A DNA stretch of 25,333 nucleotides from TMED27 sp964351195 (GTDB lineage Bacteria > Pseudomonadota > Alphaproteobacteria > Micavibrionales > Micavibrionaceae), in assembly GCA_964351195.1 (NCBI GenBank), contig CAYGNI010000017.1, forward strand, positions 1 through 25,333, given 5' to 3'. Made by a program: the position numbers and the translations under genes. Positions 5,987 to 14,071 of this stretch are shown piece after piece. Positions within the stretch are counted from its first letter, which is position 1; each line of letters begins with the position of its first letter. Under the pieces are notes generated by a model, which ran no database searches, was not told where the DNA came from, and saw nothing but the letters and a program-made list of their open reading frames with translations.

Positions 5987-6564
5987 ACTAACCGAAAATC
6001 ACAACCATCGACGTGGTCATTGACCATCCCCATGGCCTGCATGAACGCATAACACGTCGTTGGACCAACGAACTTCCACCCGCGTTTTTTCAAATCTTTG
6101 GAGAGCGCTTTAGAAACCTCAGTCATGCCGGGGATATTGTCTCGGCATACTGACCGGTTTGTATCGTCCGGTTTACATCCCCAAAAATAATCAGAAAGAG
6201 ATGTGTACGTGTCTAAAAGTTCCACAGCACATTTAGCATTATTGATCGTCGCCTCTATTTTACCGCGATGACGAATAATCCCTTGGTTGTGAAGCAAGCG
6301 CTGTACGTCTTGATCCCCGTAATGCTGTACTGTGTAAAAATCGAACCCATCAAAAGCTTTCCGAAAATTTTCCCGCTTTCTGAGAATCGTGATCCAACTC
6401 AACCCCGCTTGAAACCCTTCAAGACAAATCTTCTCAAAAAGGCGGATATCGTCAGTCACCGGTCTGCCCCATTCCTGATCATGATAAGATACGTACAGCG
6501 GATCGTCGCCACACCACCAGCAACGCTGCTTTCCGTCTACCCCTTGTATCAAATCATCAGGCAT
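5983..6564 (-). CDS. tag: DNA-3-methyladenine glycosylase I
   Basis: The 193-aa protein closely follows E. coli Tag. It removes 3-methyladenine from alkylated DNA in base-excision repair. Zn2+ ligands are visible: Cys15, and His28 in YHDQEWG with the same 13-residue spacing as E. coli Cys4/His17, plus the C-terminal NDHVDGC pair. LFEKICLEGFQAGLSWITIL (42-61) holds the expected Glu (49) and helix-hairpin core, and GIIRHRGKIEATINNA and KKRGWKFVGPTTCYAFMQAMG are diagnostic. I take the ATG at 6564. A GTG start at 6573 would overlap the operator at 6572-6585, and neither start has a strong ribosome-binding site. The gene lies 36 bp downstream of the NemR-like regulator with an operator in the gap, so it is probably controlled by it. 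Confidence 0.95.
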   Translation of the reverse strand: MPDDLIQGVDGKQRCWWCGDDPLYVSYHDQEWGRPVTDDIRLFEKICLEGFQAGLSWITILRKRENFRKAFDGFDFYTVQHYGDQDVQRLLHNQGIIRHRGKIEATINNAKCAVELLDTYTSLSDYFWGCKPDDTNRSVCRDNIPGMTEVSKALSKDLKKRGWKFVGPTTCYAFMQAMGMVNDHVDGCDFRLV

Positions 6565-6571
6565 AAAAAAC

Positions 6572-6585
6572 ACCGACCAGTCGGT
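6572..6585. promoter_or_regulatory. operator ACCGACCAGTCGGT upstream of tag
   Basis: The 14-bp site has perfect half-sites ACCGAC and GTCGGT around a CA centre. It is identical to the sites at 7227 and 8727. It lies between the stop of the TetR gene (6600) and the tag ATG (6564). A weak promoter (TTGAAC, 18 bp, TATGAA) inside the 3' end of the regulator gene would place the operator just downstream of its -10, where binding would block tag. Confidence 0.75.
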
Positions 6586-6599
6586 AAGCTAATTCATAA

Positions 6600-7184
6600 T
6601 CAAGATTTGATAAGCCGTTCAATCATTTCCGCAAATGCCTGGAACTCTCGCCCGGCCCGGTTTTTATCCTTATGAACCTTAATCGTCATCGTAATGCCCT
6701 GAAGCGTGGCAATGATCAAACGCGCAAATTGCCGTGCTTCCATCACTGCTTCACCGCTGGTCTGCGGGTCCCTCAAATATCCTGTCATTTTATTCTCCCA
6801 TTCCAGGAAAATACTCGCCATTTCCAAACGTATGTCCTCGTCGCTATCCGCAAGCTCCAAAGCCATATTCCCAAGCAAACACCCACCGGCATAATTCTCC
6901 TGCGTATACCCCTCGTAAATGCTCGTCGCCCAAGCAATCAAAGCCTTCTTCTTATCCTCAGCTTGAAAAAAATGCTTATCCAGCGGCCCAAAAATTTGCT
7001 CCTGCGCATATTTACGCAAAACTTGTGACGTTATGTCCTTTTTATTCCTGAAATAATGGAAAACAGCACCCTTGCTTTGCCCTGCAACATTAGCAATTTT
7101 ATCCAAAGAGCTTGCACGATGACCATTATTCCAAAACATGCGCTCCGCGCTATCTAACAAGCGCATATCTGTTGCTTTTTCCAT
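6600..7184 (-). CDS. TetR-family repressor, NemR-like single-cysteine sensor
   Basis: The 194-aa protein has a TetR DNA-binding domain (SAERMFWNNGHRASSLDKIANVAGQSKGAVFHYFRNKKD, about 12-50). Its C-terminal domain contains AGGCLLGNMALELAD (99-113). Only one cysteine is present, Cys102 in the GCLLGN motif. E. coli NemR, a TetR repressor that responds to electrophiles and reactive chlorine, uses Cys106 in a similar GC-containing motif, so a cysteine-based sensor is a reasonable inference. The ATG at 7184 has a GGGG-type ribosome-binding site in GAAGGGGATTTC. The predicted promoter (TTGAAG 7250-7245, TAGGAT 7227-7222, 17-bp spacer) carries the operator at 7227-7240 in its spacer, indicating autorepression. 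The same operator occurs before tag and before the pirin gene, and the site at 7227 also faces the divergent nitroreductase. Confidence 0.93.
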   Translation of the reverse strand: MEKATDMRLLDSAERMFWNNGHRASSLDKIANVAGQSKGAVFHYFRNKKDITSQVLRKYAQEQIFGPLDKHFFQAEDKKKALIAWATSIYEGYTQENYAGGCLLGNMALELADSDEDIRLEMASIFLEWENKMTGYLRDPQTSGEAVMEARQFARLIIATLQGITMTIKVHKDKNRAGREFQAFAEMIERLIKS

Positions 7185-7221
7185 GAAATCCCCTTCAATA
7201 AAACAATCAATTCATGACCAT

Positions 7222-7250
7222 ATCCTACCGACCAGTCGGTAAATCTTCAA
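7222..7250 (-). promoter_or_regulatory. promoter and operator of the NemR-like gene, shared with the nitroreductase
   Basis: On the minus strand TTGAAG (7250-7245) and TAGGAT (7227-7222) are separated by 17 bp. The perfect palindrome ACCGACCAGTCGGT (7227-7240) fills the spacer. Binding would exclude RNA polymerase, a standard TetR autoregulation layout. The site also lies 97 bp upstream of the divergent nitroreductase start. No convincing -10 for that gene is seen in the plus direction. Confidence 0.7.
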
Positions 7251-7336
7251 GTAAAATTTGACTTAAGAATAAGATTGTTTTCATCAAAAATCGCTATATC
7301 TTTGAATCACGCAAACACCCTAACGAGGAAAATATC

Positions 7337-7939
7337 ATGGAAACCGCTGAAACCATCCGCGCCCGCAGGGCCATCAAACACTACGACCCTGATTTTCAAA
7401 TGCCCGATAACGACGAAAAAGAACTCATGGACTTAATCCGCCAATCCCCAACGTCTTTTAACCTTCAAAATTGGCGTTTTGTGAAACTGGTCGATAAGGA
7501 TACACGTCAAAAAGTGCGGGAGGCCGCATGGGATCAATCACAAATCACCGACGCATCGTTGGTGTACGTCATCTGCGCCGACCTCAAAGCCTGGAGCAAA
7601 GATACTATTCGGTATGTCGAGAACTACCCGGACGATCTGCGCGACATGTACGTGCCTATGATCCGCAATTTTTATGACGGCCGCGAATGGCAGGAACGCG
7701 ATGAAGCCATGCGCTCCGCCGGCATCGCGTCCCAAACCCTCATGCTCGCGGCAAAGTCTCTGGGCTATGACAGCTGCCCCATGATCGGCTTTGACTCCGA
7801 TGCTGTGGGCAAGCTCATAAACCTGCCAGAGGACCACGTCGTCTGTATGATCGTAGTGGTCGGCAAAGGAATTAAGCCGCCCCGCCCCAAAGGCGGCTAT
7901 ATCCCGAACGAAGAAGTCTTCCTCACCGACTCCTTTTAA
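7337..7939 (+). CDS. nitroreductase-family FMN oxidoreductase
   Basis: A 200-aa cytoplasmic protein of the nitroreductase family. The FMN-phosphate motif IRARRAIKHYDP lies at 7-18 and the SPTSFNLQNWRFV segment at 37-49, both characteristic of NfsB/YdjA-type enzymes. The later AGIASQTLMLAAKSLGYDSCPMIGFD (about 128-155) and the KPPRPKGG tail before the C-terminus also fit. These enzymes use NAD(P)H and bound FMN to reduce quinones, nitro-compounds and related electrophiles; the substrate here is unknown. GAGGAAAA lies before the ATG. It is divergent from the NemR-like regulator with a shared operator, and its 3' end overlaps the convergent pirin gene by four bases. Regulation by the TetR protein is inferred from the operator. 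Confidence 0.93.
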   Translation: METAETIRARRAIKHYDPDFQMPDNDEKELMDLIRQSPTSFNLQNWRFVKLVDKDTRQKVREAAWDQSQITDASLVYVICADLKAWSKDTIRYVENYPDDLRDMYVPMIRNFYDGREWQERDEAMRSAGIASQTLMLAAKSLGYDSCPMIGFDSDAVGKLINLPEDHVVCMIVVVGKGIKPPRPKGGYIPNEEVFLTDSF

Positions 7940-8637
7940 GCCAGATCAAACAAGAGCAAATCCGCATCCGCCAGAGCTTTAATTTTAAGCTCTGGCACAG
8001 CGGAAATCTCCAGCCCATCCCCTTCTTTAAGACCCTCACCATCAATCTCCACCTGCCCGCGTACGACCTGTAAAAATCCATACCGGCCGGCATCAAAGCG
8101 ATAATCCACGCTATCCCCATCCGTAGGAGACGCCCAGAAAAGCTTGGCATCTTGATGGATACTCACAATCTTATCCGATCCTTGCGGACCGCCAACCTGC
8201 ACGAACCCATCGCGCGCCGCCGCACGGTCAATCGGAACCTGCTCATAAGACGGCTCAATATCCCGCGCATCGGGCTGAATCCAGATCTGCAGGAAATGCA
8301 CGGAATCATCATTCGACGCGTTATATTCCGAATGCGTAACCCCCCGTCCGGCGCTCATCTTTTGAACCTCACCGGGGCGAATAACCGACCCCGTTCCCAT
8401 AGAATCGCGATGCTCCAGCGCACCATCCAGAACAATGGAAATAATCTCCATATTGTCATGTGGATGCTCGCCAAATCCCGCACCGCCAATCACCCGGTCA
8501 TCATTAATCACCCGCAGCGAACGAAACCCCATCCGCGTCGGGTCCATAAAATGCCCAAATGAAAACGTATGACGGCTATCCAGCCACCCCATGTTGGTTT
8601 TTCCACGCAAATCGCGCTCATGCAGTCTCATGCCCAT
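7936..8637 (-). CDS. pirin-family bicupin protein
   Basis: The 233-aa protein has the pirin fold. The N-terminal cupin carries the metal-binding set His58, His60 (HPHDNMEI), His102 and Glu104 (THSEYN). WLDSRHTFSFGHFMDP (18-33) and the GxVQxMSAGRGVxHSE block (89-104) are diagnostic. Pirins bind Fe2+ or another metal; some, such as E. coli YhhW, act as quercetin dioxygenases, and E. coli YhaK responds to reactive chlorine and oxidants. AAGGA lies before the ATG at 8637; a second ATG two codons later is possible. The copy of ACCGACCAGTCGGT 90 bp upstream places it in the NemR-like regulon. It is convergent with the nitroreductase. The natural substrate is unknown. Confidence 0.95.
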   Translation of the reverse strand: MGMRLHERDLRGKTNMGWLDSRHTFSFGHFMDPTRMGFRSLRVINDDRVIGGAGFGEHPHDNMEIISIVLDGALEHRDSMGTGSVIRPGEVQKMSAGRGVTHSEYNASNDDSVHFLQIWIQPDARDIEPSYEQVPIDRAAARDGFVQVGGPQGSDKIVSIHQDAKLFWASPTDGDSVDYRFDAGRYGFLQVVRGQVEIDGEGLKEGDGLEISAVPELKIKALADADLLLFDLA

Positions 8638-8726
8638 AATGACACCATCCTTTCGGTTTAAAAATGTAATGAAAACTTACAACACATAAATAGTCCCCCA
8701 AAACCCAAAATCAAGCCCCAAAAAAC

Positions 8727-8740
8727 ACCGACCAGTCGGT
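8727..8740. promoter_or_regulatory. operator ACCGACCAGTCGGT upstream of the pirin gene
   Basis: This is the third identical 14-bp palindrome, located between the stop of the acetyltransferase gene (8755) and the pirin start (8637). The pirin promoter is not certain. TAAAAT overlaps the upstream edge of the site on the minus strand, and TTGATT with TATGTT 18 bp further on lies downstream. In either case the operator is close enough for control by the NemR-like protein. Confidence 0.7.
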
Positions 8741-8754
8741 ATTTTAATGCTGTA

Positions 8755-9309
8755 TTATTCACCTTTAGAGCGCAATTTCTTCCACTGCTCTTTTGTAACT
8801 TTCCACCGCTCACTGCGTGTTTCACCATTATGGTGCGCACACTCCGCATATTCAACGAACTCAGCGCCGGTTTTTTCTTTAACCCGTCGAGATGCATCAT
8901 TCCCAGCATGGTTAGAAACGAAAAACTCTTCTAAGCCAAGCTCCTCAAATACAAAATCATTCACAACCGCCACAGCCTCACACATATAGCCCTGCCCCCA
9001 GAATGGCTCTCCAAGCCAAAAACCACGGTTTCCAAGACCCGTACTTTTGTACCAGAACTGCAAATTACCGATTATCTCCTGCGTAGATTTGAGCGTCAGC
9101 ACCCATATGAATGTATCCCCTTTTTCAATCAGCGGCATCTGACTTTCCAGATACTGTAAAGCACCGCCTTCTGGATAAGGCCATGGCACCTCCTTTTCCA
9201 AATGCTGAATAATATTCCAATTATTAAACAATTTTTGGATAGTCGGGGCATCATCCAATGTAACAGGGCGTAATATTAATCTTTCAGTTTCAAAAATCGG
9301 CGTTTTCAT
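8755..9309 (-). CDS. GNAT acetyltransferase, RimJ/RimL type
   Basis: The 184-aa protein begins FETERLILRPVTLDDAPTI (6-24), the standard start of RimJ/RimL-family N-acetyltransferases. It continues with FIWVLTLKSTQEIIGNLQFW and the acetyl-CoA-binding region around GFWLGEPFWGQGYMCEAV (about 95-112). The C-terminal NHAGNDASRRVKEKTGAEFVEYAE segment matches the family's conserved N-x-x-S pattern. It transfers an acetyl group from acetyl-CoA, commonly to a protein N-terminus or a small amine; the acceptor is not predictable. The purine-rich leader AAGAGATAAAAGAG serves as ribosome-binding site. It is divergent from ettA with a 49-bp gap and lies upstream of the pirin gene on the same strand, separated by the operator-containing gap. 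Confidence 0.92.
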   Translation of the reverse strand: MKTPIFETERLILRPVTLDDAPTIQKLFNNWNIIQHLEKEVPWPYPEGGALQYLESQMPLIEKGDTFIWVLTLKSTQEIIGNLQFWYKSTGLGNRGFWLGEPFWGQGYMCEAVAVVNDFVFEELGLEEFFVSNHAGNDASRRVKEKTGAEFVEYAECAHHNGETRSERWKVTKEQWKKLRSKGE

Positions 9310-9344
9310 CTCTTTTATCTCTTTTCAACTCTGTGATCTCTGTG
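9310..9344. repeat. two short tandem repeats in the acetyltransferase/ettA gap
   Basis: CTCTTTTAT is followed by CTCTTTT (9310-9325), and CTCTGTGAT by CTCTGTG (9329-9344). The first pair provides the purine-rich ribosome-binding region of the minus-strand acetyltransferase. Both are short and could be chance. Confidence 0.3.
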
Positions 9345-9358
9345 GTAACAAAACCGCT

Positions 9359-11032
9359 ATGAGCACACAATATACATATGTCATGAATGGTCTTTCAAAG
9401 GCCTACGACAATAAAAAGATCCTTGAAAACGTCACGCTAAGCTTTCTGCCGGGCGCAAAAATCGGTGTTTTGGGTCCAAACGGCGCAGGGAAATCGACCT
9501 TGCTGAAAATCATGGGCGGCGTGGATAAAGATTACACAGGCGAAGCCTGGGCCGCCAAAGGTGTACTCGTAGGCTACTTGCAACAAGAACCGGAACTCAA
9601 CCCCGATAAAACCGTCGAGGAAAATGTGATGGAAGCCCTGTCTGACATCACCGACATGATCGCGCGCTACAACGAAGTCGCCGCAGAAATGGCCGACCCC
9701 GACGCAGATTTCGAAAAATTGACCGAAGAAATGGGCGATCTTCAGGAAAAAATCGACGCCGCCGAAGGCTGGGAGTTAGAGCGCACAATCCAGATCGCCA
9801 TGGATGCCCTGCGGTGCCCACCCGGCGATGCCGACATCACCAATCTGTCTGGCGGAGAAAAACGCCGTGTCGCGCTCTGTAAGCTGCTTTTGGAAAAACC
9901 CGACATCCTGCTCCTCGATGAGCCAACAAACCACCTCGACGCCGAGAGCGTCGCCTGGCTACAACGCTATTTGGGCGAATATACCGGCACAGTCGTCATG
10001 GTCACGCATGACCGCTATTTCCTCGACAACGTCACCGGTTGGATCCTTGAAATCGACCGCGGCATGGCCATCCCTTACGAAGGCAACTATAGCGCCTATC
10101 TCGAAGCCAAACGCAAGCGCATGATACAAGAATCACGCGAAGAAGATTCTCGCCAGAAAGTATTGAAGCGCGAACAGGAATGGATGGGCAAATCCCCCTC
10201 CGCCCGGCGCGCGAAATCCAAAGCACGGATTAGCTCCTATAATGATCTTCTCGCCGAATCCCAAAACATCGACACCCGCGCAACGCAAATTGTCATACCT
10301 GCCCCGCCGCGTTTGGGCGACCTCGTGATCGAAGCCAAAAACATCAAAAAAGGCTTCGGCGATCAGCTTTTGATCGAAGACCTCTCCTTCAAACTCCCCC
10401 CCGGCGGCATTGTCGGCGTGATCGGCCCCAACGGCGCGGGGAAATCGACGCTCTTCAAAATGATCACCGGTCAGGAAACCCCGGATGAAGGCACATTCAA
10501 GGTTGGGGATACCGTCAAGCTCGGCTATGTCGATCAATCCAGAGATGCGTTAGACGGTAACAAAAGCGTATGGGAAGAAATCTCCGGCGGCACGGACATC
10601 ATCAAGCTTGGCAAAGTCGAGATGCAATCGAGGGCGTACGTGTCTGCCTTTAACTTTAGAAAAACCGATCAACAACAACTGGTTAAGGACCTTTCAGGCG
10701 GGCAGCGCAACCGCGTACACCTTGCCAAAATGCTCAAAGAAGAAGCCAATGTCATCTTGCTGGATGAGCCGACAAACGACCTTGATACCGAAACCCTCGC
10801 CGCGCTCGAAGAAGCCATCGAAAACTTCCCCGGCTGCGCGGTCATCATCTCCCATGACCGTTGGTTCCTCGACCGTCTGTGTACGCATATTCTCGCCTTC
10901 GAAGGAAACTCCCATGTCGAATGGTTTGAGGGCAATTATCAAGACTATGAGGCCGATTATAAACGCCGCATGGGCATCGACGCCGACACCCCCCACCGCA
11001 TAAAATACAAACCGCTGCGAAAAGCAGGCTAA
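9359..11032 (+). CDS. ettA: EttA, energy-dependent translational throttle (ABC-F ATPase)
   Basis: The 557-aa protein has two ABC ATPase domains and no membrane segment, as in ABC-F translation factors. Domain 1 has Walker A GPNGAGKST (39-47), LSGGEKRR and LLLDEPTNHLD. Domain 2 repeats GPNGAGKST near residue 357, with LSGGQRNRVHLAK and ILLDEPTNDLD. The inter-domain linker includes KREQEWMGKSPSARRAKSKARI, the P-site tRNA interaction motif region of EttA. Length matches E. coli EttA (555 aa), and the domain-1 insertion between Walker A and signature corresponds to the ribosome-contacting arm. EttA binds the ribosomal E site and gates the first peptide bond according to ATP/ADP status. The ATG at 9359 has no clear ribosome-binding site. 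It is upstream of the DotA operon by 194 bp, which contains separate regulatory-looking DNA. Confidence 0.97.
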   Translation: MSTQYTYVMNGLSKAYDNKKILENVTLSFLPGAKIGVLGPNGAGKSTLLKIMGGVDKDYTGEAWAAKGVLVGYLQQEPELNPDKTVEENVMEALSDITDMIARYNEVAAEMADPDADFEKLTEEMGDLQEKIDAAEGWELERTIQIAMDALRCPPGDADITNLSGGEKRRVALCKLLLEKPDILLLDEPTNHLDAESVAWLQRYLGEYTGTVVMVTHDRYFLDNVTGWILEIDRGMAIPYEGNYSAYLEAKRKRMIQESREEDSRQKVLKREQEWMGKSPSARRAKSKARISSYNDLLAESQNIDTRATQIVIPAPPRLGDLVIEAKNIKKGFGDQLLIEDLSFKLPPGGIVGVIGPNGAGKSTLFKMITGQETPDEGTFKVGDTVKLGYVDQSRDALDGNKSVWEEISGGTDIIKLGKVEMQSRAYVSAFNFRKTDQQQLVKDLSGGQRNRVHLAKMLKEEANVILLDEPTNDLDTETLAALEEAIENFPGCAVIISHDRWFLDRLCTHILAFEGNSHVEWFEGNYQDYEADYKRRMGIDADTPHRIKYKPLRKAG

Positions 11033-11137
11033 CCGCCTTATATCAGCACACCCTAAACCTTAAGATTTTATTAACGCAATTCTGTCACAATAAAAGCGTA
11101 TAAAATGGCGGTAATAGGTCCCGAAGTGTAAGATAAA

Positions 11138-11161
11138 ATTTGAGCTAAATTTGTCTCAAAT
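11138..11161. promoter_or_regulatory. inverted repeat upstream of the DotA-like operon
   Basis: ATTTGAG (11138-11144) and CTCAAAT (11155-11161) form a perfect 7-bp inverted repeat with a 10-bp spacer, 66 bp before the first DotA-like gene. TTGAGC overlapping the left arm and TAAGAA about 18 bp later form a weak possible promoter. It could be an operator or chance. The 194-bp gap after ettA holds no gene that I can see. Confidence 0.3.
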
Positions 11162-11226
11162 CATAAGAATCCATTCGTATTCATATAAGCACCAAGGGCC
11201 CGCAAAGGCGTGAAGAGAAGATAAAA

Positions 11227-14064
11227 GTGAGCGGAATCCAAGCAAAAAAGGTTGCACGCTATGTGCTGATGCCGGAAATTTTACCCCGGCTCAAAGCCTT
11301 GTTTACATCCGGCTTTGGCTATGTGGCCTTCCTGATGGCGCAAATCTACGCCATGGTCCGCCTGGTTCCACCAGGTCACGCCTATCTCAATCCTATCAAT
11401 ATCGGCAGCTTCACGGTCCGCCATGTCATCGCCGAAGCCGCCAACAACATCACATTCAAAAAAGAAAACATAGATCAAATCATCATTTTCACAGCTCTGC
11501 TTGCCGGCACAGTTTTGTTGATCCTACAATTTCTAACTTTCATCGTGAGCATTCTTCTAACACCTGCATTAGCAACACAAATCATCGCCGAAGGCCCCTC
11601 CATCTTCATCACGCCAAACCCGACCGAAGATATCGCCTTCATGCTGCTCGATCAGGTCTTTGGTATTCCAAATCTATTTAACTCCTGCATCGCCACAGCA
11701 GAGCAATGCCCGGGGGCCTCCGCCGGTACACCGCAATCTTTTCCTTGGCCATTTCACATTGCGCTTCATGAACTATTCCGCTTTTACTCAACGGGTATCC
11801 TGTTCATCGGAATTCTGATTTTCTTATACTTCCTTGTCGTCGTCATTGCCGAAACCGCAACAACAGGAACTCCCTTCGGTCAGCGTTTCCAAAATGTGTG
11901 GGTCCCCATCCGCCTGATCATGGCAATCGGTCTGCTCATACCCATCCACTACGGCATGAACACCGGACAATACGTCACCCTGTTTGTTGCCAAATACGGC
12001 TCAAGCTTTGCCACAAACGGCTGGATCCGGTACAACAACACCATCGCCAATAGCGACATCTTCAGCAATGGCGGCGCTAACCCCACTGGAGAAAAAGAAA
12101 GCCTGATCGGATTTCCAACGCCGCCTGATATCGCCCCGGTCGTTCAGGCCATGTCCCTCGTTCATACATGCGCTTTCTCTTATTGGTATCTTGATAACAC
12201 CGTACGCAGTACTGTGCAAAAACCCCCGGCAAATGATTTTTACATCCAGCCATATCTCGTAAAACAAGCTGTAACAGGCGCACCAAGCACAGACGTTAAG
12301 AAAATTCTCATAGCAGAAACAAGTTACGAAGAAGCGCTTGAATTCTACAACAACGCCGACATCACAATTCGGTTCGGACGAAATTGGGATCTAAATAACA
12401 ACAACGTTTTGGACGGTTCAGAACCAAGCTGGATGAACCGCTACAAAGGATACGTTGAACCCCTATGCGGCGACATCCGTATTAGCATCAAAGACCTCAG
12501 GAGCATCGCCGAAGGCGATGATAAGCGATATGGCCCCGAAGCGGTTCAAGAATATTATTTTGAAATGATCAAACGGATCTGGTTTGCAAACCCGACAAAT
12601 GAATATACCAGCTTCTCGCGAAGACTAACCTCAATACATAGCAACCTAAACCTGCCCGGATTTGGCCCATGCGAACTTGATGACGTCAGCCCGTTCTTGC
12701 CATCATGCAGTAGTCCTTCAGAGCCCATTTCCGCAAAATGGAAGCAAAACATCCTAACCGAGGAACAAAAATTCTTAAAAGAAGGTCTTATATTAATTTG
12801 GCAAGATTATGTAAATGAATATCTCGGCATGGAAATGACCGAAGAAATCCTGCAACGCGGATGGGGCGGCGCTGGAATTTGGTTTAACAAAATCTCAGAG
12901 TTTAACGGGTCCTACATGGAATCCATCATGGATTTCCCCAAAATTGACCGCTACCCGCTCGTCATGGAAAAAGCGCGTGAAGAGCGTCGCCGCGAAGACA
13001 GCATCGTATCAGGCCTCCAACAATTCGAACCAAACGTCAGAGATGGGCGTATTACTGCTTTAAGATCCACATCTTTAGACATTGCCCAAATCCTGAGCTC
13101 AACGTTCATCTATTGGAACGCGGAAGGACAAAGACTAGACGATCCCGACACGATCCTCACCGGTGTAGCGATCAAAGACGCCATCAACTTGATTTTCGGA
13201 ACACAGGGCCTCTTCGCAATGACAGGCGACAACAACCACGTCCACCCGCTAGCTCAGCTAACATTACTGGGTAAAGGTCTGGTCGAAGCGTCCATCCGCA
13301 ACGTCGCCATCGCAACGGTTGGCTCTGCAGTCGGGGGGCTGTTAACCGCCATCGACCCCGTTCCTGCACGCCTCGCCGGACCTTTCATGGAATTCATCCA
13401 ATCCACCGCCTTCGTTGGATTAACTGCCGGACTCGTCCTATATTACATTCTGCCGTTCCTGCCATTCATCTACTTCTATTTCGCCGTAGCAGGATGGGTC
13501 AAAAGTATTTTCGAAGCCATGGTCGGCGTACCTTTGTGGGCGCTGGCACATTTGCGGATTGATGGCGAGGGTCTGCCCGGCAACTCTGCATCAAACGGAT
13601 ATTTCCTGATTTTGGAAATTTTCCTGAGACCAATCCTAAGCGTCTTCGGCCTTATTGCCGCAATCGTCATCTTCACCGCCCAAGTCCGCGTGCTAAACTT
13701 CATCTGGTCTCTGGTCACACAAAATCTCGCCGGATACGACGGTGATCCGACGCTATCTCTGCCCGGACAATTCGAATTCGAGCGTTCTGAAATTGACGAA
13801 CTCTTTTTCACCATTATCTACGCTATTATTGTGTACATGATGGCCATTGCCGCCTTTAAACTCATCGACAAAATCCCGGACAACATTCTGCGCTGGGCCG
13901 GGGCAAGCGTCTCCTCCTTCAGCGATATTAACCAGGACCCAACCGAGGGCCTCACACGTTATGCCGCACTCGGTGGTCTAACCGCCGGACAACAAATCGC
14001 TGGCGGCGTAAGAGAACTGGGCGCGGGTGCCGGGGGCGCTATCGGGCGACTATTTAGAGGATGA
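11227..14064 (+). CDS. DotA/TraY-family membrane protein, paralog 1
   Basis: The 945-aa inner-membrane protein has the DotA/TraY layout: N-terminal membrane segments (about 86-112, 187-209, 228-244), a large central soluble domain with GWGGAGIWFN (545-554), and a C-terminal hydrophobic block including LPFLPF (742-747), PLWALAHLRIDGEGLPG (769-785) and a final LIDKIPDNILRWAG segment. DotA is the pore-like protein of Dot/Icm type IVB secretion; TraY is its IncI conjugation counterpart. Start is GTG at 11227 with GAAGAGAAG upstream, and the N-terminus aligns with the two downstream paralogs. Cys154, 161, 315 and 414 recur in all three. DLNNNNVLDGSE (388-399) is an EF-hand-like Ca2+ loop in the soluble domain. 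It is first in a three-gene operon with no other Dot/Icm gene nearby. Whether it secretes anything is unknown. Confidence 0.9.
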   Translation: MSGIQAKKVARYVLMPEILPRLKALFTSGFGYVAFLMAQIYAMVRLVPPGHAYLNPINIGSFTVRHVIAEAANNITFKKENIDQIIIFTALLAGTVLLILQFLTFIVSILLTPALATQIIAEGPSIFITPNPTEDIAFMLLDQVFGIPNLFNSCIATAEQCPGASAGTPQSFPWPFHIALHELFRFYSTGILFIGILIFLYFLVVVIAETATTGTPFGQRFQNVWVPIRLIMAIGLLIPIHYGMNTGQYVTLFVAKYGSSFATNGWIRYNNTIANSDIFSNGGANPTGEKESLIGFPTPPDIAPVVQAMSLVHTCAFSYWYLDNTVRSTVQKPPANDFYIQPYLVKQAVTGAPSTDVKKILIAETSYEEALEFYNNADITIRFGRNWDLNNNNVLDGSEPSWMNRYKGYVEPLCGDIRISIKDLRSIAEGDDKRYGPEAVQEYYFEMIKRIWFANPTNEYTSFSRRLTSIHSNLNLPGFGPCELDDVSPFLPSCSSPSEPISAKWKQNILTEEQKFLKEGLILIWQDYVNEYLGMEMTEEILQRGWGGAGIWFNKISEFNGSYMESIMDFPKIDRYPLVMEKAREERRREDSIVSGLQQFEPNVRDGRITALRSTSLDIAQILSSTFIYWNAEGQRLDDPDTILTGVAIKDAINLIFGTQGLFAMTGDNNHVHPLAQLTLLGKGLVEASIRNVAIATVGSAVGGLLTAIDPVPARLAGPFMEFIQSTAFVGLTAGLVLYYILPFLPFIYFYFAVAGWVKSIFEAMVGVPLWALAHLRIDGEGLPGNSASNGYFLILEIFLRPILSVFGLIAAIVIFTAQVRVLNFIWSLVTQNLAGYDGDPTLSLPGQFEFERSEIDELFFTIIYAIIVYMMAIAAFKLIDKIPDNILRWAGASVSSFSDINQDPTEGLTRYAALGGLTAGQQIAGGVRELGAGAGGAIGRLFRG

Positions 14065-14071
14065 GGATAAG

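Noticed and set aside
6565..6573. GTG start for tag adding three residues
   Set aside because: It would lie inside the operator and adds nothing to the conserved domain; the ATG at 6564 is preferred, though its ribosome-binding site is also weak.
10133..11003. Several ORFs of 60-134 aa overlapping ettA in other frames
   Set aside because: They lie wholly inside a strongly conserved ABC-F gene and have no family features of their own.
14027..14071. Upstream start for DotA-like paralog 2 overlapping paralog 1
   Set aside because: The ATG at 14072 has the ribosome-binding site and its N-terminus aligns with the other two paralogs.
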